Translations under genes and position numbers: made by a program
Notes under the pieces: generated by a model
Told to the model about the DNA's origin: nothing
Databases searched by the model: none
Seen by the model: the letters and a program-made list of their open reading frames with translations, nothing else
DNA from: Elgaria multicarinata webbii
Lineage: Eukaryota; Chordata; Lepidosauria; Squamata; Anguidae
Length of the DNA: 64,000 nt
Direction: 5' to 3'
NCBI RefSeq assembly: GCF_023053635.1
Contig: NC_086177.1
Coordinates: 99,978,001 to 100,042,000, forward strand
Part shown: one piece after another, positions 33,282 to 44,370 of the stretch
Numbering within the stretch: the stretch's first letter is position 1
Layout: every line of letters starts with the position of its first letter

Positions 33282-33323
<42 letters not shown>
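33282..33323. repeat. (AAT)n microsatellite
   Basis: About 14 AAT units, the tail of a reversed LINE/SINE 3' end that continues to about 33415 (TTTATTTGTTACCTGCCTCT). Confidence 0.95.
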
Positions 33324-34147
33324 TTATTTGTTACCTGCCTCTCCCTCTGGATTGAGGCGGGGCACAACACAAATGAAAACACCATAAAATACATATAACT
33401 AATTAAAACATTCACCGTGTATGGGGTGGGTGGGTGGGTGTCACTTCATAGTAAAGGGTTCGATGGATCAGATTCCCAGCAAGACTGAGATGCCTGTGCT
33501 TGGATATAATCAGTGTTTAAGTTTATTTTTGAAAGTACAGTATTCAAAGGCTATTTCCCGTGGTCAAATACTTCCTCACACCTAAACGAGTGGTTACTTT
33601 CAACGTAGCTCCCTCCCTCCTCCTTAAATGACACCCCCCCCCTCGGCTTCTTCCTTGGTGCCTTTTGAACAGCTGTGAATAATCTCCATGCTGAAGAAGC
33701 ATCAGCACTCCTGTGTCATTCCAATTCCTTTTTGACTTGAGGCTTTCGAGGCACTTTACCAGAATTAATTAATCCTAGCCAAAAAAAAACATGTGCCAGA
33801 TAAATAATAATTATCCTAAACTCTTTGTAGATGGGAAGAAACAAACCCCAAACTGTGAGACTCCACAGTTTGCCCAAGGCAAACGTAACAAGCGAGGAGA
33901 CACAGTGCAGAAGAAACAGAACTAATGAATGCTGACGCTCAGCTCCGAATGCTGAGTCTGGGGCAAAATGCCTTCCCAGGCGGAATGGGTGCATTCTGTG
34001 AAGAGAAGGGCCTCAGAGTGGTTTGCATTGGGCCCCTCTCTGCAAATGTGTGGGCCTCAAAGGTCTTTGGGCCGTAGCCCCATCACAATAGTGATCGAAG
34101 CCTTTGGAATGGGTTTCACTGTGCACAATTGTTGCACATATTATAAA

Positions 34148-34268
34148 CCAGCCTGGTTCCCTCCAGATGTTTTGGACTTCAACTCCCATCATCCCAAGCC
34201 AGCATGGCCAGTGGTCAGAAATTGTAGTCCAAACCCTCTGGAGGGCACCAGGTTGGAGAAGGCTGGTG
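34148..34268. mobile_element. ACTCCCA fold-back element, copy 9
   Basis: CTCCAGATGTTTTGGACTTC, AACTCCCATCATCCC, ATTGTAGTCCAAACC and CACCAGGTTGGAGAAGGCTG. Confidence 0.8.
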
Positions 34269-36104
34269 CAAGCCATCATTGCCATTTGCTGCAACTCTGC
34301 CCTGGTCAGCAACTAAGTGGGCAACTAAGAGGTGGAGATGGGGTGAAACCCTGACAGGGGGAAGTGTTATGTCCCACCACTTTCCTGTAAGGACAGAAGA
34401 GGAGGAGGATCCTGTGACCTGTCCTAGTGGTTGCGAGGGTGAGGGAAGTCAGATGATGCTGATAGCCCTACCTAGACTACTACTGGAAGCAGTGCCCTGC
34501 TCAAGAAGGCTGTGGCACTGAAGGAACCTAAGAACCTGGTCCAATCCCCTTGCTTCAGATCCACCGAGATCAGCCCCAGGAACAAAGTTTCCAGAGCAGG
34601 AAATGCAGCGCCTGTCTGGCAGGAAGTCAGCTAGCCTTGAGCCCTACTTGTGAGGAGGAAGCATGCTCTGAATCTGAGCCCTAAAAACAAGCCAGGAAGG
34701 TGGGAGGCATCAGCATTCCCTATAAAGCTGCTTAGGTGGAGCCTAATCGTTGCTGAAGCAACACTTTTCTCACTGTGCTCTCTGCTGGACAGCTCCCCAG
34801 TTAGTCTGACTGTCCTGGTCCTTGAACTACAGGACTGTTCCTGATAAGGCTGGGAGCTGACTTTCATGGCAGGACCAGGACAGGCAGGCAACATCCTGTA
34901 CTCCCCCTTCTCCCTGGACATGAACATACACCCCTCTTTGAAATATCCGATTCCCTTTTGAGTCTGTTCCAGCCACCTTCGAGCTGGACCTGAATCAAAA
35001 TGTCATAGCTCCATTGCTACCCTCTTCTCGCCACCAGTTCCCCCCCCCACTCCTCCCAAGACAAAAAAGCTGCCCCAAAGAAGAGTGGGGAGAAAGGAAC
35101 AAGGTAATGCTGATGTCTTAATGGCTCCCCTCATTCTTTCCTTTTGATAAAGAAGACGCCCCGCCATATTGATTCATGGTGCCACTATGTTCCATTGGAA
35201 TAGCAGGACCTTGCCAACATTTAACTGGAAAGAGAAGGGAACCCTTTCAGGCAATCTTACAAACTGGCATGCCAATACAGTAGCTTGGGCTAGTTACTGG
35301 GAGATGCATGTGTGTGCATTGTGGGCCCCCACCAAACATTTTGTAGCCCCCCCCTCCCACAAAAAACATAACTGGTGCAAAGAGTCACTTTTGTCACGGC
35401 TGCCTATGAAAAGTAATTATGACTTTTGTCTGGCAAAAAACAGCATTTCCTTTCTCTTTTGAATGATCTGTTCTCTGCCTTGAGCCTTCTAGATTACAAC
35501 TGAAACAAAGAGTTAAAAAAAACCCCAACTGTTCACATTTGAGAGTACAAATAGAGTGCACTGTGGTTACTTTGCATAATTCTACTTCAAAAATACCATT
35601 TTTTTAAAAAAGAAAAAAGCAGGGACCAGACCAGAAGAGGAATGAACAGCAAAGTGAAGGCTTAAGAGATTGAGTAGCACTTAAGATGGAAGGGTTGGGG
35701 ACAGAGTTTAGGAGACAGAGCGGAGAGCCAAAACCAGTGGTGGGCTTCAAGCTATATTGCTGACTACAACTGGAAAAATCTTGTCTTCAACCTTAGCTTT
35801 TATTAGTTTTTTTGTTTGTTGCCTTCTTAGCCTTTTGTCATATGTTACATGTTTCTAAAATCACCTCTGAAAATTATTAAGTGACAGAAGCATGTTTTGT
35901 TTTAATGTAAACTTATTAGATTCAGAAAAGCAAATTCTGTGCATTCTGCTAGATTCCATGCTTGAGCAGTGTCTGCATGGACTGAAGAAGAAAAAAATCA
36001 AACCTGGCTCAGCCAATGTTCAATGCACCGAGATGGAGCATTCCTGATTATTATTTTTAACAGGATTGATTATTTCCCATGATATCTGCTTTGCTGCAGT
36101 TTCT

Positions 36105-36285
36105 CAGTGAGGCCCAAGGCAAGCCACTTAAGTTTTCTTATCTGTTCCACTGTCTCTTCAAACTCATCTGCGTGCATCAGTGGGATGGGAATCGAGAAGT
36201 TATCGTTTGTACAGTTCTTTGAAGGCATCAAGCAATATGCAAAGATTACTGTCTGCAATGCTATTACTTATTATTATCACCACGG
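36105..36285 (+). mobile_element. MIR-like ancient CORE-SINE
   Basis: CCCAAGGCAAGCCACTTAAG, TTTTCTTATCTGTTC, GGGATGGGAATCG, then CTTTGAAGGCATCAAGCAAT and TATTACTTATTATTATCACC follow the order of the MIR body (CAAGTCACTTAACC, CATCTGTAAAATGGG, CACCTTTAAAG-like, TATTATTATTATT). Highly diverged, as expected for an amniote-old element. Confidence 0.45.
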
Positions 36286-37372
36286 GCAAATTGTGTTCCA
36301 CTTCAGACTGATCTGCAAGCAGAACTGTTCATATATCTAAGTACACTCATTCCTCCCAAGGCCATCCATTCCCACCTGTTTAGATAATTACAGTCCCCAT
36401 CATGTGTCTCTCCAAAACAGAGATGTGTTACTCAGCAAGGAAAGCCACCATCAAATCACTGGCAACTAACTGATCTCAGAGAAGGAGAATCCCAATAAAA
36501 TGTAAAATACATGTTGCGTCCTCTTTTTTATTGTGTCCCCCCCCCCATAACATGCATGAAAAAGAAAATGTATCATCACACTGTATTGTAGTTTATACTA
36601 AATGAAGTATAAAAGCAAGAAAAGCAAGAAAACTGCCCAAAACAGAAAAGCATCAATCCAATTTCTTGTACATGAATCCAATTTCTTATCCACAATTAAC
36701 ATAGCTCTCAGATCATTATTTCCAAGACTCTCAACTCTTCTGTATTGCAGAAATTAACAAATTCAGATTTGTTCAGATCCACTGGCCCTGTTTTGCATGA
36801 TATATACACAGAGAGGATTGACTTATTGGTTTAAGCCTTTAAGGGATTTATAAGCTGCATTATAGGGCCATCCCCTGCTCTCCTCAAATGACGCATATTA
36901 CAAGAGTAGTAAGATACAAGACAATATGTAGGCATTGGGTGAACAGACTTCAGGCTTTGCAAGATCTACTTTTTTTTCTATAGAACCCTGAGATCCACCA
37001 ACTGGAGCCAGATGCAAAATACTGGCACAGGAGGGCAAACATACACTAAGAATGAAGGAACATGTGCCTCTGAGCACATGCTTAGCCCAAGAATTTGAGA
37101 TCAGTACCAGAACTAAGCTTGCAAGTACTTTTCGCACAAAAATCCACTCCATGTTTCCCTCCTAAGCATTCTTTTTCAGTAACTTAATTTAAGGGCAGGG
37201 GAAAGCTTTTTAACTGTTGCTTTTGTTAGACAAAATGGGAGTCAGAAATCCTTGCTGATTTACTGCAAATCTTCTTGACAGCTACCAATAAATCCCAACC
37301 TACCTTCTGCCCATTCCTGATGCTAGAAGGAGGAAGTTTACCAGAAGATGCAAGCTGATACAGGAAGTTGTT

Positions 37373-37630
37373 TTTAGCGTAATTTATTTAATACCCTGCC
37401 TTTTTACCAAAGGCAGGTTTTCAAAAGCAGCATTTAGAAAAATGGGTTTTAAGGTCTGCTTAAATTAATGAATAGTGGAGGAAAGGCACTACTCCTTTGG
37501 GAGAGCATTCCAAAGCTGAGGAGCCACCATAGAGAAGACTCCACTCCATGTGTTTGATAACCTAACAACATACAATCAGGGCCTCCGAACCAGATCTCAG
37601 CATGTGGACAGGATCATACAGATTTTCATT
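37373..37630 (-). mobile_element. L2-type LINE 3' UTR fragment
   Basis: AATTTATTTAATACCCTGCC, GGGAGAGCATTCCAAAGCTG, GAGGAGCCACCATAGAGAAG and AATCAGGGCCTC are reversed L2-type 3' UTR motifs; the same CACTGAAAAGGCCCT-type module appears at 50933-51330. Confidence 0.55.
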
Positions 37631-38059
37631 TATTTACTGTGATCCCAAACCGTTTAGATAGTTGGGATGTTTCCAAACAGACTGCTCCTAGCAGTAACAT
37701 GCAAAAGGCACTGTGCTGCTATACCATCTTTGTGGAAAGACAAAAGAGACAGTATGAAAACACATCATAGTTAGAAGTTGAAGGCAGTGTCTTCTGGACC
37801 CCCAGTAACATTTCAGCAGGGCAATTGTAGAATAAAAGCCATGTCTGCTTCAAAATCTATTGCATCCCCCACACTTTAGAGCATGAGAGATTTACCAAGC
37901 TAGAGCTGATCTTGAAGCTAATATTTTGCTACAGGAGTTTTTTGCTGTGGAAAAAATGGATAGAATAACACTTGTGCTTATGATTGGACTCCTGTCCCCT
38001 TTAAGTCACCAATGGTTTGGATGATTTTGACTATAGAGTTGCTTCCTGCCTCTTTACAG

Positions 38060-38174
38060 CTGCCCCACAGTTGGTTGCAACAACGCCGAAGTCAAGAAAT
38101 CAGACCTGGTGCCTGATGAAGTCCTGAAAAGAGCAATCAGCAGTCAGAGTAAACAGAACCGGTCCACACAGTAG
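38060..38174 (+). CDS. NSMCE2: NSMCE2 last coding exon: SP-RING C-terminus and stop
   Basis: The acceptor TGCCTCTTTACAG precedes a single base that completes the Arg codon split by the previous intron. The exon then reads CPTVGCNNAEVKKSDLVPDE, VLKRAISSQSKQNRSTQ and a TAG stop at 38172-38174. Recalled human sequence is CPQIGCSHTDIRKSDLIQDE followed by a basic tail. The two cysteines of CPxxGC are the last zinc ligands of the SP-RING. The tail after RAI is short and polar, as in mammals, but has diverged in sequence. Together with the two upstream exons this gives an unbroken SP-RING with every ligand present, so the gene looks functional here. The encoded protein ends here; the 3' UTR follows directly. 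Confidence 0.94.
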
Positions 38175-38465
38175 AAGTCGGCTGGTACTCCGATGGCTGT
38201 TATGACAAAGAAATGTGGTGTTAGAAGAGGTCACCTGAGATAAGTTGCTGATTGTCAGGTGGTTGTGTAAGAGGTTGTTATTTCAAGTATTCCAGTTGCA
38301 GGCAAAGTTGAAGGTCTGACCTGTCACTGAAAGCATTTTTGTTGCTCCTTGGAGACTGCCAAGTATAAAATACTGCCATTCAACCTGCCTTGCTTTCCTT
38401 TTTAACAAAAATAACCCTGCATTAAAATCCTGTGTTTTGTAAATAAAAATGCAAGGACCATTGCC
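38175..38465 (+). other. NSMCE2: NSMCE2 3' UTR
   Basis: Sequence after the NSMCE2 stop has no recognisable repeat until about 38758. It carries an AATAAA at 38442-38447 with an ATTAAA variant about 20 bases upstream, and a T-rich stretch at about 38475-38500 suits a downstream element. Cleavage near 38460-38470 is inferred, not seen. Confidence 0.7.
38442..38447 (+). terminator. NSMCE2: Polyadenylation signal of NSMCE2
   Basis: Canonical AATAAA lies 268 bases after the NSMCE2 stop codon and is followed about 30 bases later by a T-rich downstream element. Confidence 0.75.
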
Positions 38466-38757
38466 TTTGTCATCTCCTTTATTTTTATTTTTTTGCAAAA
38501 TGTCTTCTGAATAGGTATTCCCTAAAGTGTTCTCTAAATCCTTTTTAAAGAAATAGTGATCTGAACTTTGCAATCGCTTTGCTCTTGTGTGAAAGAGCTA
38601 GCAATGATCAACCCTATCAGGATTGGGTAAGCCACCCTTCGGAACCATCTCAGAGTCCATGTGCCTCAACCTGAATACAGAGCATCAATAGAGTAGAGCT
38701 AACTGGTAGCAAAAAAAAATGAGACCATGGCAATCTAGTGAAGGCCCAAAAGGTGCT

Positions 38758-39305
38758 ATATAAATAAATAGTCCAGGTCCGGGCCCAATTCAAAGTGCTG
38801 GTATTGACATTTAAAGCCCTAAACGGTTTGGGGCCAGGTTATCTGAAGGAACGCCTCTTCCCATATGTACCTACCCGGACCTTAAGATCATCTACAGGGG
38901 CCCTTCTCCGTGAGCCCCTGCCAAAGGAAGTGAGGCAGGTGGCTATTAGGAGGAGGGCTTTCTCCGCTGTGGCACCCCGGTTGTGGAACGAGCTCCCCAG
39001 AGAGGTCTGCCTGGCGCCTACACTGTACTCCTTTCATCGCCAGCTGAAGACCTTTTTATTCTCTCAGTATTTTAACACTTAATTTTAACTTAAATTTAAA
39101 TTTTACTGTTTTAACTCTGTATCTTAATCTTATATCAACTTTGCTGTGTGGTTTTATCCTGGTTGTGCTTTTTATACTGTATTTCGTAATTGTGTTTTAA
39201 CCTGTTGGGTGTTTTATTATGGTTTTAATTTTTGTGAACCGGCCAGAGAGTTTCGGCTATTGGGCGGTATAAAAATGTAATAAATAAATAAATAAATAAA
39301 TAAAT
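38758..39305 (+). mobile_element. L2-type LINE 3' end with ORF2 C-terminus
   Basis: Encodes the C-terminal module of an L2-clade ORF2 in one frame: VLVLTFKALNGLGPGYLKER, LFPYVPTRTLRSSTGALLRE, RRRAFSAVAPRLWNELPREV, SFHRQLKTFLF, then stop at about 39080. The 3' UTR ends GGGCGGTATAAAAATGTAAT followed by (AAAT)n to 39305. The coding part is intact over about 95 residues, so this is among the youngest repeats here. It begins 300 bases after the NSMCE2 poly(A) site. Confidence 0.8.
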
Positions 39306-39375
39306 ATAATAATAATAAGAAGAAGAAGAAGCAGACAGAAATGGCCAGATAGGTTCTTTATTAATGACAGCTGTG

Positions 39376-39670
39376 CCCCACCATTCTTCGAAGGAGATCA
39401 GAGCAGCATACAAGGATTCTTACCATTATTCTTACCATAACCCCTGTGAGGCCACTTGGGCTGAGAGGAAGTAACTTGCCCAAGGCTGCTCACAGTGCAA
39501 TCCTAGACATGCTTATTCAGAAGTAAGTTCTGTTGAGTTCGTGTGACCTACTCTTGAGTTAGTGTGTATTGTCACTGTAGCCTCGTTCAGCTTTACTGAG
39601 CAAGAGATTCATACTTGCATCTCCCTCCTGCAAGTTGAACACTCCAACCACTACACCACATTGGTTTGAT
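39376..39670 (-). mobile_element. tRNA-derived SINE, interrupted
   Basis: Reversed SINE body TAACCCCTGTGAGGCC and AACTTGCCCAAGGCTGCTCA to about 39492, then its tRNA-side half GAACACTCCAACCACTACAC to 39670. The middle is occupied by the repeat at 39493-39581. Confidence 0.6.
39493..39581. mobile_element. TGCAATCCTA fold-back repeat, copy 2, inside a SINE
   Basis: CAGTGCAATCCTAGACATGC, TTCAGAAGTAAGTTCTGTTG and CTACTCTTGAGTTAGTGTG. It falls within the body of the surrounding SINE. Confidence 0.6.
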
Positions 39671-40579
39671 AAAGGTAGCCTGTTCCATTCACAGTGTCTC
39701 ATATAATACAAGTTCCAGCCACATGTCTTACGTTGCTCCAACTATATAATGTGTCTCTTGGTAGAAGGTAGAAGCTGGAGAAAGCAGCAAAATAATAATA
39801 ATAATCCCAAGGCTGAATGGGAGATGCTCTTTTGTGGAATGGAGAAAATGAGACCAGGAATAAGAGAGGAAGAGAAAGGATTCACAGATGCATTCTGCAT
39901 GTGGCTGGCTGCTTTGTGATTCTACATGACAATTGGGTTAATGGCGAACACCATAAATGAAGAGCATAGGTCATGCTCCTGAGCACCACCACAAACCTTA
40001 AAAAGAGTGACTAAAGGGTGGTATGCCAAGTTACCATTTTTAAACAAGGGCTGAATAATTCAGACAGACTTTTGCATGATTCAGTGTAGTGGCCAACCAT
40101 GAAAACAGCAGTCTTTTGAAATAAATGCATGGTAGAGGATGAGGAGGTAAAGAACCTTAAATGTGAGATCTTGAAGCTTGAAATTGGCCGACTATTTCTT
40201 TGACCAATCCTTTGATCTCTCTGAAGTTCTCCTGTTGGCCTTGGGAGCAAATCTGAGCTGAACATTGCTTCCGTGTTCAGGTGATTTAAACATAGAGCCA
40301 AGCCCTGTCTAGAAAATAAACTTCTGAACTGGGAGTCAGTAATCTGGACCCAGAGTCCTATTAGTCTGAGGAAGGCAGTTCTAATATTTCCTACATTTGT
40401 ACACCTCCTTTCTGCCTAAGGCAATTTATGGCTTAAAACAATGCTGGAGGGACCATACATCAGTGGCAGAGCCCATTTTGATTTCAGAAGGTCCCAGATT
40501 CAATTTCCAATGTCTCTAGGGAGGGCTAGCAAAGACTTCTGCCTTAAAACCTAGAGAGTCCCTAATAAGGAGTATAGAC

Positions 40580-40898
40580 CAGCCTTCCTCAACCTGGTCA
40601 TAGAATCATAGAATAGCAGAGTTGGAAGGGGCCTACAAGTCCAAACCCCTGCTCAATGCAGGAATCCACCCTAAAGCATCCCTGACAGATGGTTGTCCAG
40701 CTGCCTCTTGAAGGCCTCTAGGGTGGGAGAGCCCACAACCTCCCTAGGTAACTGATTCCATTGTGGTACTGCTCTATGGAATTGTCCAGATAGTTAAGAC
40801 TACAACTCCCAGACTTCCTGACCATTGACCATACTGGCTGGAGCTGATGGGAGTTGAAGTCCAAAACATCTGGAGGGGACCAGGTTAAGGGAAGGCTG
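40580..40898. mobile_element. ACTCCCA fold-back element, copy 10, interrupted by CR1
   Basis: The left tip CCAGCCTTCCTCAACCTG ends at 40598; the remainder (AAGACTACAACTCCCAGAC to CCAGGTTAAGGGAAGGCTG) resumes at 40779. The gap is a CR1 fragment. Confidence 0.75.
40599..40778 (-). mobile_element. CR1 LINE 3' end inside a fold-back element
   Basis: Reversed CR1 tail TCATAGAATCATAGAATAGC, then AGCTGCCTCTTGAAGGCCTC, ending at GTGGTACTGCTCTA. About 180 bases. Confidence 0.85.
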
Positions 40899-40902
40899 AG
40901 TA

Positions 40903-40905
40903 TTA

Positions 40906-40936
<31 letters not shown>

Positions 40937-41100
40937 TATAGCACCATCAATGTACATGGTGCTGTACAGAGTAAAACAGTAAATAGCAAGACCCTGCCGC
41001 ATAGGCTTACAATCTAATAAAATCATAGTAAAACAATAAGGAGGGGAAGAGAATGCAAACAGGTACAGGGTAGGGTAAGCAGGCACAGGGTAGGGAAAAA
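40903..41100 (-). mobile_element. L2-type 3' tail, reversed
   Basis: (ATT)n and (ATTT)n, then TATAGCACCATCAATGTACA and CCGCATAGGCTTACAATCT; the inverse of 26331-26531. Confidence 0.65.
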
Positions 41101-41249
41101 CTAACAGTAGAAAGTAACAGTAGAAGTCTGCACAACATCAAGTTTTAAAAGCTTTAGGAAAGCTTTAGTACTGTCAGTATTATATAAAGCAGCTTCTTAG
41201 GTTCCTAATCTAAGAGACTCACAATATGAAAGGAATGGGGAAGGAAGAG

Positions 41250-41303
41250 GACTAGACTAGATGGACCCTTGGTCCGATCCAGCATGGCACTTATGTCCTT
41301 ATT
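41250..41303 (+). mobile_element. CR1/L2-type LINE 3' end (short)
   Basis: ACTAGATGGACCCTTGGTCC and GATCCAGCATGGCACTTATG match the last 50 bases of the LINE at 1-160. Confidence 0.65.
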
Positions 41304-42075
41304 GCACTCCGTCCAGTGCAGGAGGCGTTGTTGGCTGTTGCAGCCAGCTGGGATGCCCCCTGATGGAGGCAAGAGTTCTAGGAGCAGTTATCCAAATGAA
41401 GTCATCTTGCTTTATACTGGTGCTGCACAGCCCTAACTCTAACTCCCTGAGGGATCAACCCCCTCTTGAAGTGTGGCATAACTGTTTTTATCTTCTCTGG
41501 ATCATGACAAGTACATGAATGGTGAGGCTGTTGGAAGAATGCCAGCAAAGCTGAAGTGCAGCATTGCAAGAAAAAGAGCACAGGGGCCATTGGATCAATC
41601 ACCCTGTGCGGTGGGTGGAAACTATTGCCACACACTAAGTTATTTTACCTTTCCTTCATCCCTAGCTTCAGTTAAGCAACACCTGAAGAAGCCATGAAGC
41701 CCAAAGGGCAAGCCCAACTTATAAACAAGAGGCGAAAGCAATTGGGCAAGAGAAAAGCAATTTCATGTTTTGCAGCCAGTCTGCGCAACTCATGACCCAC
41801 CAAACTGAATGCTGCACATTGTGATGTGTGGGGAAAAGAGGGGGATTCTCAGGTCCCTCATAGGGATCCTGAAGTCTCTCTTTTCAAGATGACACAACTA
41901 CATTCACAAGACCTCTGAAGGAAAGAAGAAGGTGGATGGTCATCCATTCTTGCCTTTGGGGTCATGCTCATCCTCCATGTTGTTGATATGGCTCTGCAAA
42001 GTACTCAGAAGATCCTTTCGGCCTGGTCTCTCCCTCCATCTAACCCCTACAGCAGGAATGATGCAGAACCTTCAG

Positions 42076-42188
42076 TGGCCCTTCAGAAGTTGTTAGACTC
42101 CTAACTCCCATTAGCCGAAGTCAGCATGGCCAATGGTCTGGGATAATAAGAGCCGTAGTCCAACAACATCTGGAAGGCCACAGGCTCC
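42076..42188. mobile_element. ACTCCCA fold-back element, copy 11
   Basis: CTAACTCCCATTAGCCGAAG, CAGCATGGCCAATGGTC and GTAGTCCAACAACATCTGG. Confidence 0.7.
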
Positions 42189-42257
42189 CCACCTTGCCCT
42201 AAGGGCAACTCTCCAACCTACATACATTTCCTGTCTGATCTCAACTTCATCTTCACA

Positions 42258-42424
42258 AGTAGAGAAACCAGATACAAAAGAGGGCAGGGCTCCTGCCGCT
42301 TTAACTGGCATGATGAAGAGGGAATTTCGACAGCATGCCTACAAATGACACCTGCTGAAACTTCCTTTGCTATACAATTGTTAAAGATACAGGAGCCCTG
42401 TCCTCCTTTCCATATGGTCAGCCT
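42258..42424. mobile_element. 319-bp fold-back hAT-like family, right half only
   Basis: ACCAGATACAAAAGAGGGCA to TTTCCATATGGTCAGCCTG covers one arm; the other arm is missing. Confidence 0.7.
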
Positions 42425-42428
42425 GGTT

Positions 42429-42506
42429 TAGACAGAGATAAAGTCCTACAACTCCCAGGATTCCCCAGCCAGCGCTGGGTGTTGTAGGACTTTTTTTTCT
42501 GTCTCA
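42429..42506. repeat. Short palindrome TCCTACAAC...GTTGTAGGA
   Basis: AAGTCCTACAACTCCCAG is mirrored by GTTGTAGGACTT, flanked by GACAGAGA and TCTGTCTC. About 78 bp. A related arrangement (GCCCATCATTCCAGGAGTTG, TAGGACCGTTTTCTGTG) occurs at 52235-52340. Confidence 0.5.
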
Positions 42507-42774
42507 ACATGCATAGCATTGAGCCCTTAGGGACCCAGAGTTCAAAAATGCACATGTGCTGCCTCTCCAATGGGAGAGACCATAGCACAGTGCAAGGACA
42601 TTCGTGGCATGCAGAAGGCCCCAAGTGCAACCCCTGCTGTTGCCTGTTAAAAGGAATAAGCAGGAGATGATGGGAAAAGCCTCTGCCAGAGGTCCCAATG
42701 AGCTACTCTTTCTCCCCCCCCCTTCCCACCAGCCACCATTTGTTGAGCGGAACCTAGCTTTAATGCTATTTTCC

Positions 42775-42952
42775 CCCATTCAGACAGGCTGACATGCCTC
42801 TCCTAAGGTTCAGTTACTGAGAGTAAGAGCTTTAAGCTACAATAGGCTCTTATTATTTGCCCTTGGCCCCGCCCACCACCAGAATGCAGCCCCTGGGAGC
42901 TTCTTGGAAATGGGAATTTGGCCCTCGGCCTCAACAGTGATCACATAATCTG
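42775..42952. mobile_element. hAT-like CAGGGGT family fragment, copy 2
   Basis: GCCTCTCCTAAGGTTCAGTT, AAGAGCTTTAAGCTACAATA and GAATGCAGCCCCTGGGAGCT match interior parts of 25366-25689 and 49013-49331; both ends are lost. Confidence 0.6.
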
Positions 42953-43130
42953 GGCTGGTAAAAAGTTGCTTCTTACCTTCTTGTCCCTGGCATCTACAGC
43001 TGAAACGATTTCATGTCACAGAGCTGGGAAATGACTCTGCATACAACCCGAGAAAGCTGCCGTCCGTACTGGGCCAGAAGAACCATTGGTCTGACTCTGT
43101 ATAAAACTCATTTGAACTATTGCTCTTATG

Positions 43131-43459
43131 TAGGATGACCCTATGGAAAGGAGGACAGGGCTCCTGAATCTTTAACAACTGTATAGAAAAGGGAATTTCA
43201 GCAGGTGCCATTTGTATGCATGCAGCACCTGGTTAATTCCCCTCTTCATCCAACAGTTAAAGCTACAGGAGCCCTACCCTCTTTTATATCTGGTCACTCT
43301 AGCTAAAGGGGGTAGGGCTCCTGCAGCTTTAACTGTTCTGATGAAGAGGGAATTTCACCAGGTGCTGCATGCATACAAATGACACCTGCCGAAATTCCCT
43401 TTTCTATGCCACTGTTAAAGATACAGGAGCCCTGTCCTCCTTTCCATATGGTCACCCTA
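43131..43459. mobile_element. Fold-back hAT-like element, copy D (329 bp)
   Basis: TAGGATGACCCTATGGAAAG to TTTCCATATGGTCACCCTA; both halves are kept. Flanks CTCTTATG and CTTCTGGT do not make a clear duplication. Confidence 0.8.
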
Positions 43460-43898
43460 CTTCTGGTAAACATGTACTATTTATTACTGAAGGTGAGATT
43501 TTCACTTCCTCCTTGATTTTGGAACTTGGACCATCTAAGCTGTCATCGTGCAATATGGATATCTGAATTTATCATCAGCTCTCCCCACGTAGACATGTGA
43601 TGATCTTATCAGAGATAATTTGGTAACATTTATGCTTGCTGCCAAGCCAAAAGGGAAAAAAAGGAAGTGAAGGGATTATATTTTATTGACAGTATTTCTT
43701 CATTACAACGACGGAACGTACTGGAACGGCAAGCATTTCACACTCTTCCCATGAATCTGGCAGAAGACTTAGAATGATGGCCATTTCAATTCAGTTCAGT
43801 TTTATTTATTATTCATACAACACAATTCATGCATAAGGTGCTTTACAGAGGAAGGAGACTATCAATTTCCATGGTGGAAGGGTGTGTGGGAATGGAAC

Positions 43899-44224
43899 TA
43901 GGGTGACCATATGGAAAGGAGGACAGGGCTCCTGTATCTTTAGCAGTTATAGAAAAGGGAATTTCAGCAGGTGCCATTTGTATGCATGTAGCACCTGGTG
44001 AAATTCCCTCTTCATCACAACAGTTAAAGCTGCAGGAACCCTGCCCTCTTTTGTATCTGGTCACTAGCTAAAGAGGGCAGGGCTCCTGAAGCTTTAATTG
44101 TTGTGATGAAGAGGGAATTTCACCAGATGCTGCATGCATACAAATGACACCTGCTGAAATTCCTTTTTCTATGCAACTGCTAAAGATACAGGAGCCCTGT
44201 CCTCCTTTTCATATGGTCACACTA
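43899..44224. mobile_element. Fold-back hAT-like element, copy E (326 bp)
   Basis: TAGGGTGACCATATGGAAAG to CATATGGTCACACTA, both halves present, 439 bases after copy D in the same family. Confidence 0.8.
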
Positions 44225-44291
44225 GACTAGTCTAAACACACATAGGATTGTACCCTAAAGGGGGAAATTATTTCTGTTTCAGCCATTTGAT

Positions 44292-44334
44292 AGAAGAAGA
44301 AGAAGAAGAAGAGGAAGAAGAAGAAGAGGAAGAA

Positions 44335-44367
<33 letters not shown>

Positions 44368-44370
44368 AGG
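44292..44370. repeat. GAA/GAG purine tract (79 bp)
   Basis: Uninterrupted purines made of GAA with scattered GAG units, followed by a T10 and an A7 run. Long homopurine mirror-like tracts can form triplex DNA. Confidence 0.95.

Larger units (their letters stand above)
29489..38059. other. NSMCE2 last intron (8.6 kb)
   Basis: Bounded by CCG|GTAAGC and TTTACAG. Outside listed repeats, 32081-33281, 33416-34147, 34269-36104 and 36286-37372 show no recognised feature. 34360-34890 has a TATAAA and TGTT/AACA-like limits and could be a decayed solo LTR, but without matching flanks this is weak. Confidence 0.6.

Noticed and set aside
34360-34890. Possible solo LTR
   Set aside because: TATAAA and TGTT/AACA-like limits are suggestive, but there is no flanking duplication, no second copy in the window and no coding remnant. 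Left unassigned.
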